A DNA stretch of 64,000 bases. Source: Coregonus clupeaformis. Lineage: Eukaryota; Chordata; Actinopteri; Salmoniformes; Salmonidae. Numbering within the stretch: position 1 is the stretch's first letter; every line of letters starts with the position of its first letter. The translations under genes and the position numbers were made by a program. The stretch lies in assembly GCF_020615455.1 (NCBI RefSeq), contig NC_059231.1:25505248-25569247 (forward strand), given 5' to 3'. This document shows, one piece after another, positions 10,030 through 20,302 of the stretch. The notes under the pieces are model-generated. The model saw nothing but the letters and a program-made list of their open reading frames with translations. It was not told the origin of the DNA and ran no database searches.

Positions 10030-11629
10030 CAGTGGGGGGAAAAAGTATTTAGTCAGCCACCAATTGTGCAAGTTCTCCCACTTAAAAAGATGAGAGAGGC
10101 CTGTAATTTTCATCATAGGTACACGTCAACTATGACAGACAAAATGAGAATTTTTTTCTCCAGAAAATCACATTGAAGGATTTTTAATGAATTTATTTGC
10201 AAATGATGGTGGAAAATAAGTATTTGGTCACCTACAAACAAGCAAGATTTCTGGCTCTCACAGACCTGTAACTTCTTCTTTAAGAGGCTCCTCTGTCCTC
10301 CACTTATTACCTGTATTAATGGCACCTGTTTGAACTTGTTATCAGTATAAAAGACACCTGTCCACAACCTCAAATAGTCACACTCCAAACTCCACTATGG
10401 CCAAGACCAAAGAGCTGTCAAAGGACACCAGAAACAAAATTGTAGACCTGCACCAGGCTGGGAAGACTGAATCTGCAATAGGTAAGCAGCTTGGTTTGAA
10501 GAAATCAACTGTGGGAGCAATTATTAGGAAATGGAAGACATACAAGACCACTGATAATCTCTCTCGATCTGGGGCTCCACGGAAGATCTCACCCCGTGGG
10601 GTCAAAATGATCACAAGAACGGTGAGCAAAAATCCCAGAACCACACGGGGGGACCTAGTGAATGACCTGCAGAGAGCTGGGACCAAAGTAACAAAGCTTA
10701 CCATCAGTAACACACTACGCCGCCAGGGACTCAAATCCTGCAGTGCCAGACGTGTCCCCCTGCTTAAGCCAGTACATGTCCAGGCCCGTCTGAAGTTTGC
10801 TAGAGTGCATTTGGATGATCCAGAAGAGGATTGGGAGAATGTCATATGGTCAGATGAAACCAAAATAGAACTTTTTGGTAAAAACTCAACTCGTCGTGTT
10901 TGGAGGACAAAGAATGCTGAGTTGCATCCAAAGAACACCATACCTACTGTGAAGCATGGGGGTGGAAACATCATGCTTTGGGGCTGTTTTTCAGGGGGAC
11001 CAGGACGACTGATCCGTGTAAAGGAAAGAATGAATGGGGCCATGTATCGTGAGATTGAGTGAAAACCTCCTTCCATCAGCAAGGGCATTGAAGATGAAAC
11101 GTGGCTGGGTCTTTCAGCATGACAATGATCCCAAACACATCGCCCGGGCAACGAAGGAGTGGCTTCGTAAGAAGCATTTCAAGGTCCTGGAGTGGCCTAG
11201 CCAGTCTCCAGATCTCAACCCCATAGAAAATCTTTGGAGGGAGTTGAAAGTCTGTGTTGCCCAGCGACAGCCCCAAAACATCACTGCTCTAGAGGAGATC
11301 TGCATGGAGGAATGGGCCAAAATACCAGCAACAGTGTGTGAAAACCTTGTGAAGACTTACAGAAAACGTTTGACCTGTGTCATTGCCAACAAAGGGTATA
11401 TAACAAAGTATTGAGAAACTTTTGTTATTGACCAAATACTTATTTTCCACCATAATTTGCAAATAAATTCATTAAAAATCCTACAATGTGATTTTCTGGA
11501 TTTTCTTTTTCTCATTTTGTCTGTCATAGTTGACGTGTACCTATGATGAAAATTACAGGCCTCTTTCATCTTTTTAAGTGGGAGAACTTGCACAATTGGT
11601 GGCTGACTAAATACTTTTTTCCCCCACTG
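10030..11629 (+). mobile_element. Tc1 transposon (CAGTGGGGGGAAAAAG ends)
   Basis: It starts CAGTGGGGGGAAAAAGTATT and ends with its inverted form TTTTTTCCCCCACTG. TA flanks both ends (10028-10029, 11630-11631). It is 1,600 bp. The left flank is an L2-like LINE and the right flank a Tx1-like LINE. Related copies are at 47434-49034 (minus strand) and 49872-50014 (left end only). Confidence 0.94.
10397..11414 (+). pseudogene. Tc1 transposase, one 2-bp deletion
   Basis: It starts MAKTKELSKDTRNKIVDLHQ and ends NKGYITKY. The first 221 codons are open. At about 11052 related copies read REILSENLLP but two bases are missing here, giving REIE and a stop. The correct frame continues from SENLLPSARALK to the end. 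The triad is visible as IWSDETKIELF, FQHDNDPKHIA and NPIENLWREL. Apart from the frameshift it appears well preserved. Confidence 0.92.
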
Positions 11630-11631
11630 TA

Positions 11632-12622
11632 TAACCCGCATGTTAAGGATGAGGAGGCGAGGGCTTTTATGGGGAGGTATATGGACAATGTGTCCTCGGC
11701 AAGGCTCCTCAAAGACTCGCTAGGGTTCTGGAACGGGAGGAGAAGCTTCCAGGCTCTGTTGAGGGAAGACCCAAAGGGCCTGGGAGGTTACCTTCATCCT
11801 CCAGCTCTGTTCTCCCTGGGGGCTGACAGGGGGACATTGTTTTATGCCCGTCAGCCCCCTTTCTGCAGACGATGCATGGCCTATGGCCATAATTTCATCT
11901 CATGTGGGGCGAAGAAATGCAGGGTGTGTGGGTCTGAGGCACACGAGGCGAAGGACTGTGATGAGTCGAAGAAGTGCCATGGGTGTGGATCGTCAGCACA
12001 CCTGTGGAGGGAGTGTACGGCTCGTCACAAGTCGTATGCAGCTGCAGCTGGGTGGGGGAGCAGGGGCAGGAGCGGGGGATGGAGGAGGAAGAGGAGGAGG
12101 AGTTCCAGACCCAAGCGCAGGGCCAGAGGCAATACCATCGACGATGGAGGAGGAGCCGAGAACAGCAGCGGGAGGAGAGGGGGACGGGCAGGGGACTGCC
12201 GTAGCAGTTCTGGAAGGAGAGGTGGTGCCGGAGACGGAGGGGAGTGTGGGAGAGGTGGTGCCGGAGACGGAGGCGGCGGAGGGAGAGGAGGTCGGGGAGG
12301 AGCCAGCCACAGCCCTGGAAGGAGAGGAGAAGGGGGGAGAGGGGGGGCCGGAGTGGGGGAAAGCGAGATGTCGAGTGCCCAGGGGGATGAGGTGAGGGAG
12401 ATGATGGAGGAGCTGGTGATCAAGGGGGGCTGGGTCTCCCCACTGCTGGCGTCTCCAAAGAAGAGAGGGAAGAGGAGGGGGAGATCCTCGGACAGGAAGA
12501 GGGAAATGGGTGGTGGGGGAGAGGGATGGGCAAGCATGTCATGGGGGAGAAGGGCGCTGTGGGGGAAGAATCTCCTGTGTCCTCGCTGCCCCCCCAACAC
12601 ACATGGGACCAATACATTTTGA
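11632..12622 (+). pseudogene. LINE ORF1 with CCHC zinc knuckles
   Basis: The frame reads out of the preceding Tc1, so its true start is lost. It contains DSLGFWNGRRSFQALL, then three knuckle-like motifs: CRRCMAYGHNFISC, CRVCGSEAHEAKDC and CHGCGSSAHLWREC. Such retroviral-type zinc knuckles bind the LINE RNA. The remaining 190 residues are almost entirely Gly, Arg, Ser and Glu. That part is poor in T, so all three forward frames stay open and only the knuckle frame should be trusted. Confidence 0.75.
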
Positions 12623-12875
12623 TTTGATTTGATTTGTTCCCAACCTGTTTTGAGATTGGGGTTTTGGAGGTGGATGGTGGTGAGCCCAGAATGCAGGGAA
12701 CCCAGGAGCCAAACCATTCCTGCATCCTGGGTTGGAGAGATGGAGGGGAGTGGGGGGGCATCTGGGGTGGAGTCGCAGTCCCTACAGGAGGAGATGGAGC
12801 AGGGGAGCATCAGGTGAGCCTCCTGTTTTGTTTAGTTTTTTGGGGTTTAGTAGGTTGTAATTTGTGAAATGTATT

Positions 12876-13585
12876 ATGGCAGGGATTATTTTTGTTACTT
12901 TAAATGTGAGGGGAATAAGGGAGGATGTTAAAAGAAGGGCGGTTTTGGGGTATTTAGAGGGGGTGGGTTTTGATGTTTGTTTTATACAGGAGGTTCACAT
13001 AAGGGATAGTGGGGATGTAATAAGGTTTAAGAGGGAGTGGGACAAGGGAGAATCGGTTTGGGGTATGGGGGGGTGCACTCATCGGGGGTAGGGATTTTGT
13101 TTGGGAATAGGGAGGTGAAGGTGGAGGGCACTTTGGTAGGTATGCAGGGGAGGGTTTTGGGGGTGGATGTCACAGTAAGGGATGATAGATATAGGGTAAT
13201 TGTGGTGTACGGGCCACAGTTAGCGGCAGGCAGGAGGGAGATGGTGGACTGCCTGGCGCCGCTGTGTGCCACGAATAGACACTTGGTGATAGGGGGGGAT
13301 TTTAATATAGATATAGGGAGGGGGAGGGACAGTAGTGCAGGTGCCATCGCCGGGCTAATGGCGTGCCATGGTCTGGTAGATGGGGGCCTGCACACTGCTC
13401 CGACGATGGCAGGTCCAACATGGCGCAACTCCAGAGGGGTCGAGCAGAAGCTCGACTATATTTTTCTATCCAGGTCACTGGGTCAGTTGTCTGGGCGTTT
13501 GTTACCTGTGTTTTTTTTTCAGATCACGACGGGGTGCTTCTGCAGGTGGGGGAAACTTGGTCCGGTAGTCCTTGAAGTCCGGTAG
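12876..13585 (+). pseudogene. LINE ORF2 endonuclease
   Basis: The frame starts MAGIIFVTLNVRGIREDVKR (catalytic Asn in TLNVRG) and continues FDVCFIQEVHIRD (catalytic Glu). It shifts frame near 13075 and resumes SSGVGILFGNREVKV, VVYGPQL, LVIGGDFNIDIG (catalytic Asp/Asn) and KLDYIFLS. The SDHDG motif near 13520 lies in another frame. Every active-site element is present but spread over shifted frames. Confidence 0.78.
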
Positions 13586-13639
13586 TCCTTGAAGTCTTGA
13601 AGGCCATATTCGAGACGGGGATCCCGGGGGGATCGATGG

Positions 13640-13965
13640 CCGTAGGTGTGCTGTCACTTCTTTACAAGAAGGGACGCAACAGACCTTGGCAACTGGCGGC
13701 CGTTGACCATGCTGTGCGTAGATTATAAGCTGCTTGCAAAGGTTCTAGCGGACCGGTTGCGCACAGCTCTTCCCTACGTTGTCCATGAGGATCAGATGTG
13801 TGGGATAGAGGGCTGCTCTATTAGGTGAAACCTGAGTTTGATTAAGGACTCCATCGCTTGGGTAGAGGATAGAGGGCTGCCGTTAATGGTAGCAGCACTT
13901 GATCAGGCTAAAGCCTTATATTTTATTTTCAGGGTGTTAGGCAGGTTAGGTTTTGGGGAGAAGTA
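13640..13965 (+). pseudogene. LINE ORF2 reverse transcriptase, N-terminal half
   Basis: It reads DLGNWRPLTMLCVDYKLLAK, VLADRLRTALPYVVHEDQ, then after a stop SLIKDSIAWVEDRGLPLMVA, ALDQAKALYFIFRVLGRLGF and GEKY. These are the fingers and the first palm motifs; the usual ALDQEKAFD catalytic Asp is changed (ALDQAKALY). The Tc1 at 13966 splits the Tyr codon region, and the RT continues at 15537. Confidence 0.75.
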
Positions 13966-15536
13966 CACTGCTCAAAAAAATAAAGGGAACACTTAAACAA
14001 CACAATGTAACTCCAAGTCAATCACACTTCTGTGAAATCAAACTGTCCACTTAGGAAGCAACACTGATTGACAATACATTTCACATGCTGTTGTGCAAAT
14101 GGAATAGACAACAGGTGGAAATTATAGGCAATTAGCAAGACACCCCCAATAAAGAAATGGTTCTGCAGGTGGTGACCACAGACCACTTCTCAGTTCCTAT
14201 GCTTCCTGGCTGATGTTTTGGTCACTTTTGAATGCTGGCGGTGCTTTCACTCTAGTGGTAGCATGAGACGGAGTCTACAACCCACACAAGTGGCTAAGGT
14301 AGTGCAGCACATCCAGGATGGCACATCAATGCGAGCTGTGGCAAGAAGGTTTGCTGTGTCTGTCAGCGTAGTGTCCAGAGCATGGAGGCGCTACCAGGAG
14401 ACAGGCCAGTACATCAGGAGACGTGGAGGAGGCCGTAGGAGGGCAACAACCCAGCAGCAGGACCACTACCTCCGCCTTTGTGCAAGAGGACCAGGCGGAG
14501 CACTGCCAGAGCCCTGCAAAATGACCTCCAGCAGGCCACAAATGTGCATGTGTCTGCTCAAACGGTCAGAAACAGACTCCATGAGGGTGGTATGAGGGCC
14601 CGACGTCCACAGGTGGGGGTTGTGCTTACAGCCCAATACCGTGCAGGACATTTGGCATTTGCCAGAGAACACCAAGATTGGCAAATTCGCCACTGGCGCC
14701 CTGTGCTCTTCACAGATGAAAGCAGGTTCACACTGAGCACATGTGACAGACGTGACAGAGTCTGGAGACGCCGTGGAGAATGTTCTGCTGCCTGCAACAT
14801 CCTCCAGCATGACCGGTTTGGTGGTGGGTCAGTCATGGTGTGGGGTGGCATTTCTTTGGGGGGCCTCCATGTGCTCGCCAGAGGTAGCCTGACTGCCATT
14901 AGTTACCGAGATGAGATCCTCAGACCCCTTGTGAGACCATATGCTGGTGCGGTTGGCCCTGGGTTCCTCCTAATGCAAGACAATGCTAGACCTCATGTGG
15001 CTGGAGTGTGTCAGCAGTTCCTGCAAGAGGAAGGCATTGATGCTATGGACTGGCCCGCCCGTTCCCCAGACCTGAATCCAATTGAGCACATCTGGGACAT
15101 CATGTCTCGCTCCATCCACCAACGCCACGTTGCACCACAGACTGTCCAGGAGTTGGCGGATGCTTTAGTCCAGGTCTGGGAGGAGATCCCTCAGGAGACC
15201 ATCCGCCACCTCATCAGGAGCATGCCCAGGCGTTGTAGGGAGGTCATACAGGCACGTGGAGGCCACACACACTACTGAGCCTCATTTTGACTTGTTTTAA
15301 GGACATTACATCAATGTTGGATCAGCCTGTAGTGTGGTTTTCCACTTTAATTTTGAGGGTGACTCCAAATCCAGACCTCCATGGGTTGATACATTTGATT
15401 TCCATTGATAATTTTTGTGTGATTTTGTTGTCAGCACATTCAACTAAGTAAAGAAAAAAGTATTTAATAAGATTATTTCATTCATTCAGATCTAGGATGT
15501 GTTGTTTAAGTGTTCCCTTTATTTTTTTGAGCAGTG
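13966..15536 (+). mobile_element. Tc1 transposon (CACTGCTCAAAAAAATAAAG ends)
   Basis: It starts CACTGCTCAAAAAAATAAAG and ends with its inverted form. TA flanks both ends (13964-13965, 15537-15538). It is 1,571 bp and inserted in the RT of the Tx1-like LINE: GEKY on the left continues as IGWIRALY on the right. A 147-bp end of another copy is at 49223-49369. Confidence 0.95.
14263..15278 (+). pseudogene. Tc1 transposase, one frameshift
   Basis: It starts MRRSLQPTQVAKVVQHIQDG and ends ARGGHTHY. The first part is the paired-type DNA-binding region (helix-turn-helix, RRGGGRRRATTQQQ). At about 14485-14490 the frame slips by one base: LRLCAR continues as RTRRSTARALQNDLQQ in another frame. The catalytic core is otherwise fully open: LFTDESRFTL, LMQDNARPH and NPIEHIWDIM give the DD34E triad, and GGGSVMVWGG is the usual Gly-rich box. 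About 338 codons in total. Confidence 0.92.
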
Positions 15537-16987
15537 TATATAGGGTGGATCCGTGCTTTATATGTCGGAGCAAGGTGCCGGGTTAATGTAAACGGTCACA
15601 TGGGTGACGTTTTTGACCTCGCGTCGGGGGTCAGGCAGGGGTGCCCGCTCTCGGCACTCCTCTTCGTTCTGTACATGGAGCCTCTGGGGGCTGCCATTAG
15701 GGCAGACACAGGGGTGGAGGGCTTGCTTATCCCTGGGAGCGGTGGGCTGCACGTTAAGATGACGCAGTACGCCGACGACATTTCCTTGTTACTATGCAAG
15801 GACTCGTGCCTGACTTGGTCCCTTGCCATTATTGGGGAATTCACCCGAGTATCGGGAGCGGTTCTCAATCACGCTAAGTCTTCCGTTAAGTTTTTCGGAA
15901 GTTGCCGTGGGAGGACGGATGTGCCTGGGGGGGTTATCTCTCTGTATCGGGGCCCTGAAGATTCTCTGGGTCTTGTTTGAGACCCCCCGCTCAGCCACGC
16001 TGAACTGGAACAGGAGCATCGCAGTGGTACAGAGGAAGCTGGGGATGTGGAGGGCTAGGTCATTGTCCTTTATAGGCAAGGTCCTGGTCCTCAAGGTGGA
16101 TGTGTTGCCGTCTCTTTTGTATATGGCGTTCGTCTACCCATTGCCAGCTAGTCTGAGGAGGCCTCTAGTGAGGCTAGTGTTTCAGTTCATGTGGGGTGGC
16201 AGGCTCGAGCGTGTCGCGAGGGTTCGCATGCTCTTTCCCATCGGGGAGGGAGGTAGGGGGGTACCACATTCATCCGGTAATACACCCATCTGGTTACTTC
16301 CTGCGGGTGTTCTTCTCTTACCAGGCGAGAAGCGTAATGGTGTGGACTAACACATGTCCTCGGGCAGAACAGCTGCCGTGGCACTTTGGCTATGCGGCCA
16401 AGTGGCTGCGTGGTCACCCCGAGGTTGAAGTTGCCCGAGTAGGTTTAGATCACAGGCACCTGTACGAGGAGGTGAGACGGGAGGGTGTCCCGGGCCAGTA
16501 TTGGATATCCCCGCTGTGGTTTGGGAAGGAGTGCAGGTGTGAGGTCTGGATAACAGGCTCAAGGACCTGAATTGGTTGAGCCTCCATAAGGGCTTGCCCG
16601 TACGTTCCATCTTGTACGGGCGTGGCATGACTCGATCCCCCACCTGCCCAAGGCCAACTTGTGGCGGGGAGGAGACATTGCGCCATGTTTTTTGGGGCTG
16701 TGCTTTTGCCGGGGTGGTATGGGCTAGGGCACAGGTGTTGATAGGCAGGGTGAGGGGGGATTTTGTTGTGACGTGGGCTAGGGTAGAGAGAGGTGTAGGG
16801 AAAGCGAGGGGGATGGTTAGGGACAGCTTTCTGCTTTAAACGGGGGTTGTGGGAAGCTAGGCAGAAAATGGAAAGGACAGGGAGAGAAGGGGGTGTGGAG
16901 GGGATAGTGAGGAGGGTGGAGCAGAATTTGAGGGGGAGAATGAAGAGAGAGGAGAGGAAGTGGGGGCAGCATGCTGCTAGGGATACA
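15537..16987 (+). pseudogene. LINE ORF2 reverse transcriptase, C-terminal half
   Basis: From 15534 the frame gives SGVRQGCPLSALLFVLYMEP and MTQYADDISLLL, containing the catalytic YADD. After a frameshift near 15970 the frame continues PLPASLRRPLVRLVFQFMWG. Later segments include PRAEQLPWHFGYAAKWLRGH and, at 16576, CPRPTCGGEETLRHVFWGCA, a Cys/His knuckle. At least three frameshifts and one stop are present. Confidence 0.75.
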
Positions 16988-17140
16988 GTGGTCCTCTGTA
17001 GCTCAATTGGTAGAGCATGGCGCTTGTAACGCCAGGGTAGTGGGTTCGATCCCCGGGACCACCCATACGTAAAAATGTATGCACGCATGACTGTAAGTCG
17101 CTTTGGATAAAAGCGTCTGCTAAATGGCATATTATTATTA
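16988..17140 (+). mobile_element. tRNA-derived SINE with V-SINE-type tail
   Basis: The head GTGGTCCTCTGTAGCTCAAT through GGGTTCGATCCCCGGGACCA is a tRNA-like unit with A and B boxes for RNA polymerase III. Its anticodon-like loop reads CTTGTAA. It is followed by TAAGTCGCTTTGGATAAAAG and GCGTCTGCTAAATGGC, the conserved tail of fish V-SINE-type elements, then an ATT repeat. It interrupts the Tx1-like LINE. A near-identical copy is at 46764-46939. Confidence 0.88.
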
Positions 17141-17614
17141 TTATATTATAGGGAGAGGTGGAAGGGGGGTTTAGGGTTAGGGTTAGTGTAGAGGGATAGG
17201 GATTTAGGATTTGTGTGTGTGTGTTTTTAGCTGGGTATAAAGGGGGAGGGAAGGTGCTCCCCTGGGGTGTAATTTCTGTTATTGTTCGGTTTTGTGGGTG
17301 TTTGATATATATTGTGGTGGGTAGTTTTGTGTTGTTATTTTTAGTGTTGTTATTTTTAGTGATGTTGTTATCAGTGCTGAGTTATCATAAGGTCCGGTGA
17401 ACAGCAATAGGATAGTTCGGAGGTAGTTCGGGGGCTGCTAAAGCACTAGCGAGCAAGAGACCACGGCTAGCGTGTGCTAGCGGGCCGAGGCTAGCAGATG
17501 GAATCTTCGTGGTCGACGTCGTAACGGGAAGCCTGTTGTAACCACATCAGTCGATTTCGTCTGCAGACCAGTCGTGTAGGATCGGCGGGGCTCCGTGTCA
17601 ACACTAGGTGGTCC
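17141..17614 (+). other. LINE 3' end and unassigned repeat sequence
   Basis: To about 17400 this is G/T-rich and looks like the 3' UTR of the Tx1-like LINE. From 17400 to 17614 lies GCTAGC-rich sequence with no coding signal, which leads into the duplicated block that follows. Confidence 0.4.
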
Positions 17615-18140
17615 CGTCCGGTTGACAGAGAGGTAGATAGCCGGGAGATGGGCCTAGCTCAGGATGATTAGCCAAACCACAACGTCCATTTTGTTGCAGC
17701 TAGCTGGTAGCGATGAATCCGGAGTTAAAGGTCCAGTGATTCAGTGATTCCGGCAGAAAAACTGATATGTTCTGGGTCGATAACGCGCTGTGCAGACAGT
17801 GCAGACTGGCCGAATAATAGTACAATGGTGAAAAACCGCTAACGGTAGCTGATAGCAAGTAGCTAGTTAGCTGGCTACTCCCGTCCGGTAGACCGAGAGG
17901 TAGATAGCCGGGATATGGGCCTGGCTCTAGGCTAGCTCGAGGCTAACTGGTGCTTGCATCGGGGACAGTGGTGATTAGCCAAACAGCAACATCCATTCGG
18001 TTGCGGCTAGCTAGTTGCGATCCGGTGATTAATGTCCAGTGATTAAATTATTCCGGCAGAAAAATCCAATGTTCTGGGTGAAATACCGCTAACTGTGGCT
18101 AATAGCAAGTAGCTAGTTAGCTGGCTAGCTAGTTTCAACT
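17615..18140 (+). repeat. Imperfect tandem duplication, two ~250 bp units
   Basis: Unit 1 (about 17615-17876) and unit 2 (about 17877-18140) share blocks in the same order: CCCGTCCGGT, GAGAGGTAGATAGCCGGGA, GATTAGCCAAAC, TTCCGGCAGAAAAA and GCAAGTAGCTAGTTAGCTGG. Unit 2 has an extra stretch around 17940-17980. There is no open frame. The block probably belongs to a larger retroelement's non-coding region, but I cannot name it. Confidence 0.65.
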
Positions 18141-18336
18141 GGAGATTCTAGATAAAAGGTAAGTCAATAATAGAATCCGTTCCACATTGAGTGAGGCGGG
18201 TTGCAGGAAAGTATATTTTGTAGAAGGATGAAAAGTCTGATAGGGTAATATGTACGAAAAATACAAAAATACAGGGTATTTACAGGCTATTTACAGACAC
18301 ACGACAAAAACAGGACTGCACTACTACGCCATCTTG

Positions 18337-19037
18337 GACATAAGTTCATTAGAGTTACCAGCCTCAGAATTTGCAGCCCAAATAAATGCTTCACAGAGTT
18401 CAAGTAACAGACACATCAACAGAAACTGTTCAGAGGAGTCTGTGTGAATCAGGCCTTCATGGTTGAATTGCTGCAAAGAAACCACTACTAAAGGACACCA
18501 ATAATAAGAAGAGACTTGCTTGGGCCAAGAAACATGAGCAATGGACATTAGACCGGTGGAAATGTGTCCTTTGGTCTGGAGTCCAAATTGGAGATTTTTG
18601 GTTCCAACCGCCGTGTCTTTGTGAGACGCGGTGTGGGTGAACGGATGATCTCCGCATGTGTATTTCCCACCGTAAAGCATGGAGGAGGAGGTGTTATGGT
18701 GTGGGGGTGCTTTGCTGGTGACACTGTGATTTATTTAGTATTCAAGGCACACTTAACCAGCATGGCTACCACAGCATTCTGCAGCGATACGCCTTCCCAT
18801 CTGGTTTGGGCTTAGTGGGACTATCATTTGTTTTTCAACAGGACAATGACCCAACACACCTCCAGGCTGTGTAAGGGCTATTTGTACAAGAAGGAGAGTG
18901 ATGGAGTGCTGCATCAGATGACCTGGCCTCCACAATCCCCCGACCTCAACCAAATTGAGATGGTTTGGGATGAGTCGGACCGCAGAGTGAAAGAAAAGCA
19001 GCCAACAAGTGCTCAGCAAACTTTTGACCGGTAGTGT
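18337..19037 (+). mobile_element. Truncated Tc1, 5' end missing
   Basis: The translation gives SSLELPASEFAAQINASQSS from 18343, then in other frames VFVRRGVGERMISACV, VKHGGGGVMVWGCFAGDT and PPQSPDLNQIEMVWDE. The catalytic Glu region is therefore present, but frameshifts and a shortened middle are evident. It ends at the fragment TTTTGACCGGTAGTGTA. The same subfamily occurs at 40112-41217, 49370-49705 and 55185-56457. Confidence 0.82.
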
Positions 19038-19604
19038 ATACTGTATTTGTTTTTGTGTAATGTCTGTTTGGTCCTTTCAAAATATGAACACATATGAATC
19101 CTGGATTCGTCCCTTTAGTACCTCATCATAGGACCTATAAACTGTTTTTATTTTCCTGATTTCCAACCAGCTCTTCCTAGCTCAGTAAGCTTAACCAATA
19201 TGGTTAATAATACAACAACACTGACCCTGGACCAGCTGTAACCATGTCTTCTCTGGTCCAAAATCAGAACCGGACCAGAGCAATGTCAGACCCGGACCCG
19301 AACGGACCCTATAATTTAATAAAAAGGGGAACCAGACCAGAAAACTATCAGACCCGAACTCGAATGGACCCGAAGACAACCAGACCTATACAAAAAAAGT
19401 ATGTTTATCAGCCAAGTTGCTCTTCTGGTTAACGACTAGGTCTTTATATGTTGGCTAGGCCTTCTATAAGTCAATAAATTAACCTTATTAGCGTAAAATA
19501 AATATGCTATAGAGGGCTTGCAGTTGCGTCATAAATCACCCAGCAACCGCACCAAGCGCCATGTTAGAAGACCAAACTCTCATTGTTCTATCTGTGCTCA
19601 GGCT
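19038..19604. other. Gene-free stretch with GACCCG-rich block
   Basis: There is no coding signal. The block at 19235-19385 contains repeated GACCCG, GGACC and GACCAGA words; see the separate repeat entry. Confidence 0.4.
19235..19385. repeat. Degenerate GGACCCG motif cluster, copy 1
   Basis: Within 150 bp the words AGACCCGGACCCGAACGGACCC, GACCCGAACTCGAATGGACCC and several GGACCAGA occur. The same words, in both orientations, recur at 26395-26590. Clusters of this kind are seen in the subterminal regions of some DNA transposons, where transposase binds. No inverted ends could be defined. Confidence 0.5.
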
Positions 19605-20300
19605 GCAGTCCAAACACTTTAATTTTACCCCCTCAGCCCTCGCGCTAGCCGCTTTCCCTCGGGGGAATCTCCGTCAAAACCGGATGCAGTTTGATTGTCC
19701 TCTTAAGTGGAGGTCCAATTCACAAAAGTTGCCCCTTGGGCCCTCCAATTTAGCTCAAGGGAGTGAGTGAAGAACTTTAAATCACTTGTGCGGTTCAATG
19801 CAAACTGTTGTCACGTGTCAAACTCCGGTGGCCGCGAAGTGTCAAATTGAATCAACAGACTACATTTTCAGCATGTGAGGTACAATTATGACACAGATAG
19901 AACAATGAGGTTTAGTTATAAAAAATCTTTCATTATGACCCTAGCTTGCTAAATAATATATATAGATGACATTGATTTTAGCGTTGGCAAATGGGAATGA
20001 CGCTCAAATTGGCTTAGTTTTGTAGTGAGGAGCCTATAAAACGTAGCTAGCTTAATAAACATATTTTTTGGGAATTCTGAAATTTATTGGAATAAATGAC
20101 CAAACTATATAACTAGCTTGCCAGCTATGGGTAACTGTAGCTAGCTACCCGACAGGAGTGCTCAACTTCAACTCCGATCATCACTCTCCCTCACTTGGGC
20201 AAGGGACATTTAAGGTACACTCGGATATGACAATGTAAAATGTAATTCAAGGGCTGAGGGTTTAGGGCCGAGGGCTGTCTACTTTGCGTTTGGAGCACAG
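19605..20300. repeat. Candidate DNA transposon with imperfect inverted ends
   Basis: The left edge has GTCCAAACACTTTAATTTTA followed by CCCCCTCAGCCCTCG. The right edge has AAGGGCTGAGGGTTTAGGGC followed by CGAGGGCTG and GCGTTTGGA, which reads as an imperfect inversion of the left (CCAAAC..., CAGCCCT). The interior does not code. Boundaries and target duplication are uncertain. Confidence 0.35.
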
Positions 20301-20302
20301 GA

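Larger units (their letters stand above)
11632..17400 (+). mobile_element. Tx1-like LINE, 5'-truncated, with Tc1 and SINE inserts
   Basis: ORF1 (11632-12622) has CCHC zinc knuckles and a long Gly/Arg-rich tail. ORF2 starts near 12876 with an endonuclease, then RT, then a C-terminal Cys-rich region ending near 17000. The 3' UTR is G/T-rich. A Tc1 (13966-15536) splits the RT and a SINE (16988-17140) interrupts the C-terminus. The RT/endonuclease style, for example NWRPLTMLCVDYKLLAKVL, and the lack of RNase H suggest the Tx1 clade of L1-type LINEs. The start of ORF1 is missing at the Tc1 boundary. Many frameshifts make it inactive. Confidence 0.72.

Noticed and set aside
11993..12810. Long Pro/Ser-rich frames on the minus strand, up to 261 codons
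   Set aside because: They are the complement of the Gly/Arg-rich LINE ORF1 tail; low base complexity removes stop codons.
16990..17062. A working tRNA gene
   Set aside because: The tRNA-like unit is followed by the shared SINE tail and a near-identical copy exists at 46764; it is a SINE head.
17161..17190. Telomere-like TTAGGG repeats (TTTAGGGTTAGGGTTAG)
   Set aside because: Only two to three units inside a G/T-rich LINE 3' region; too short for an interstitial telomere claim.
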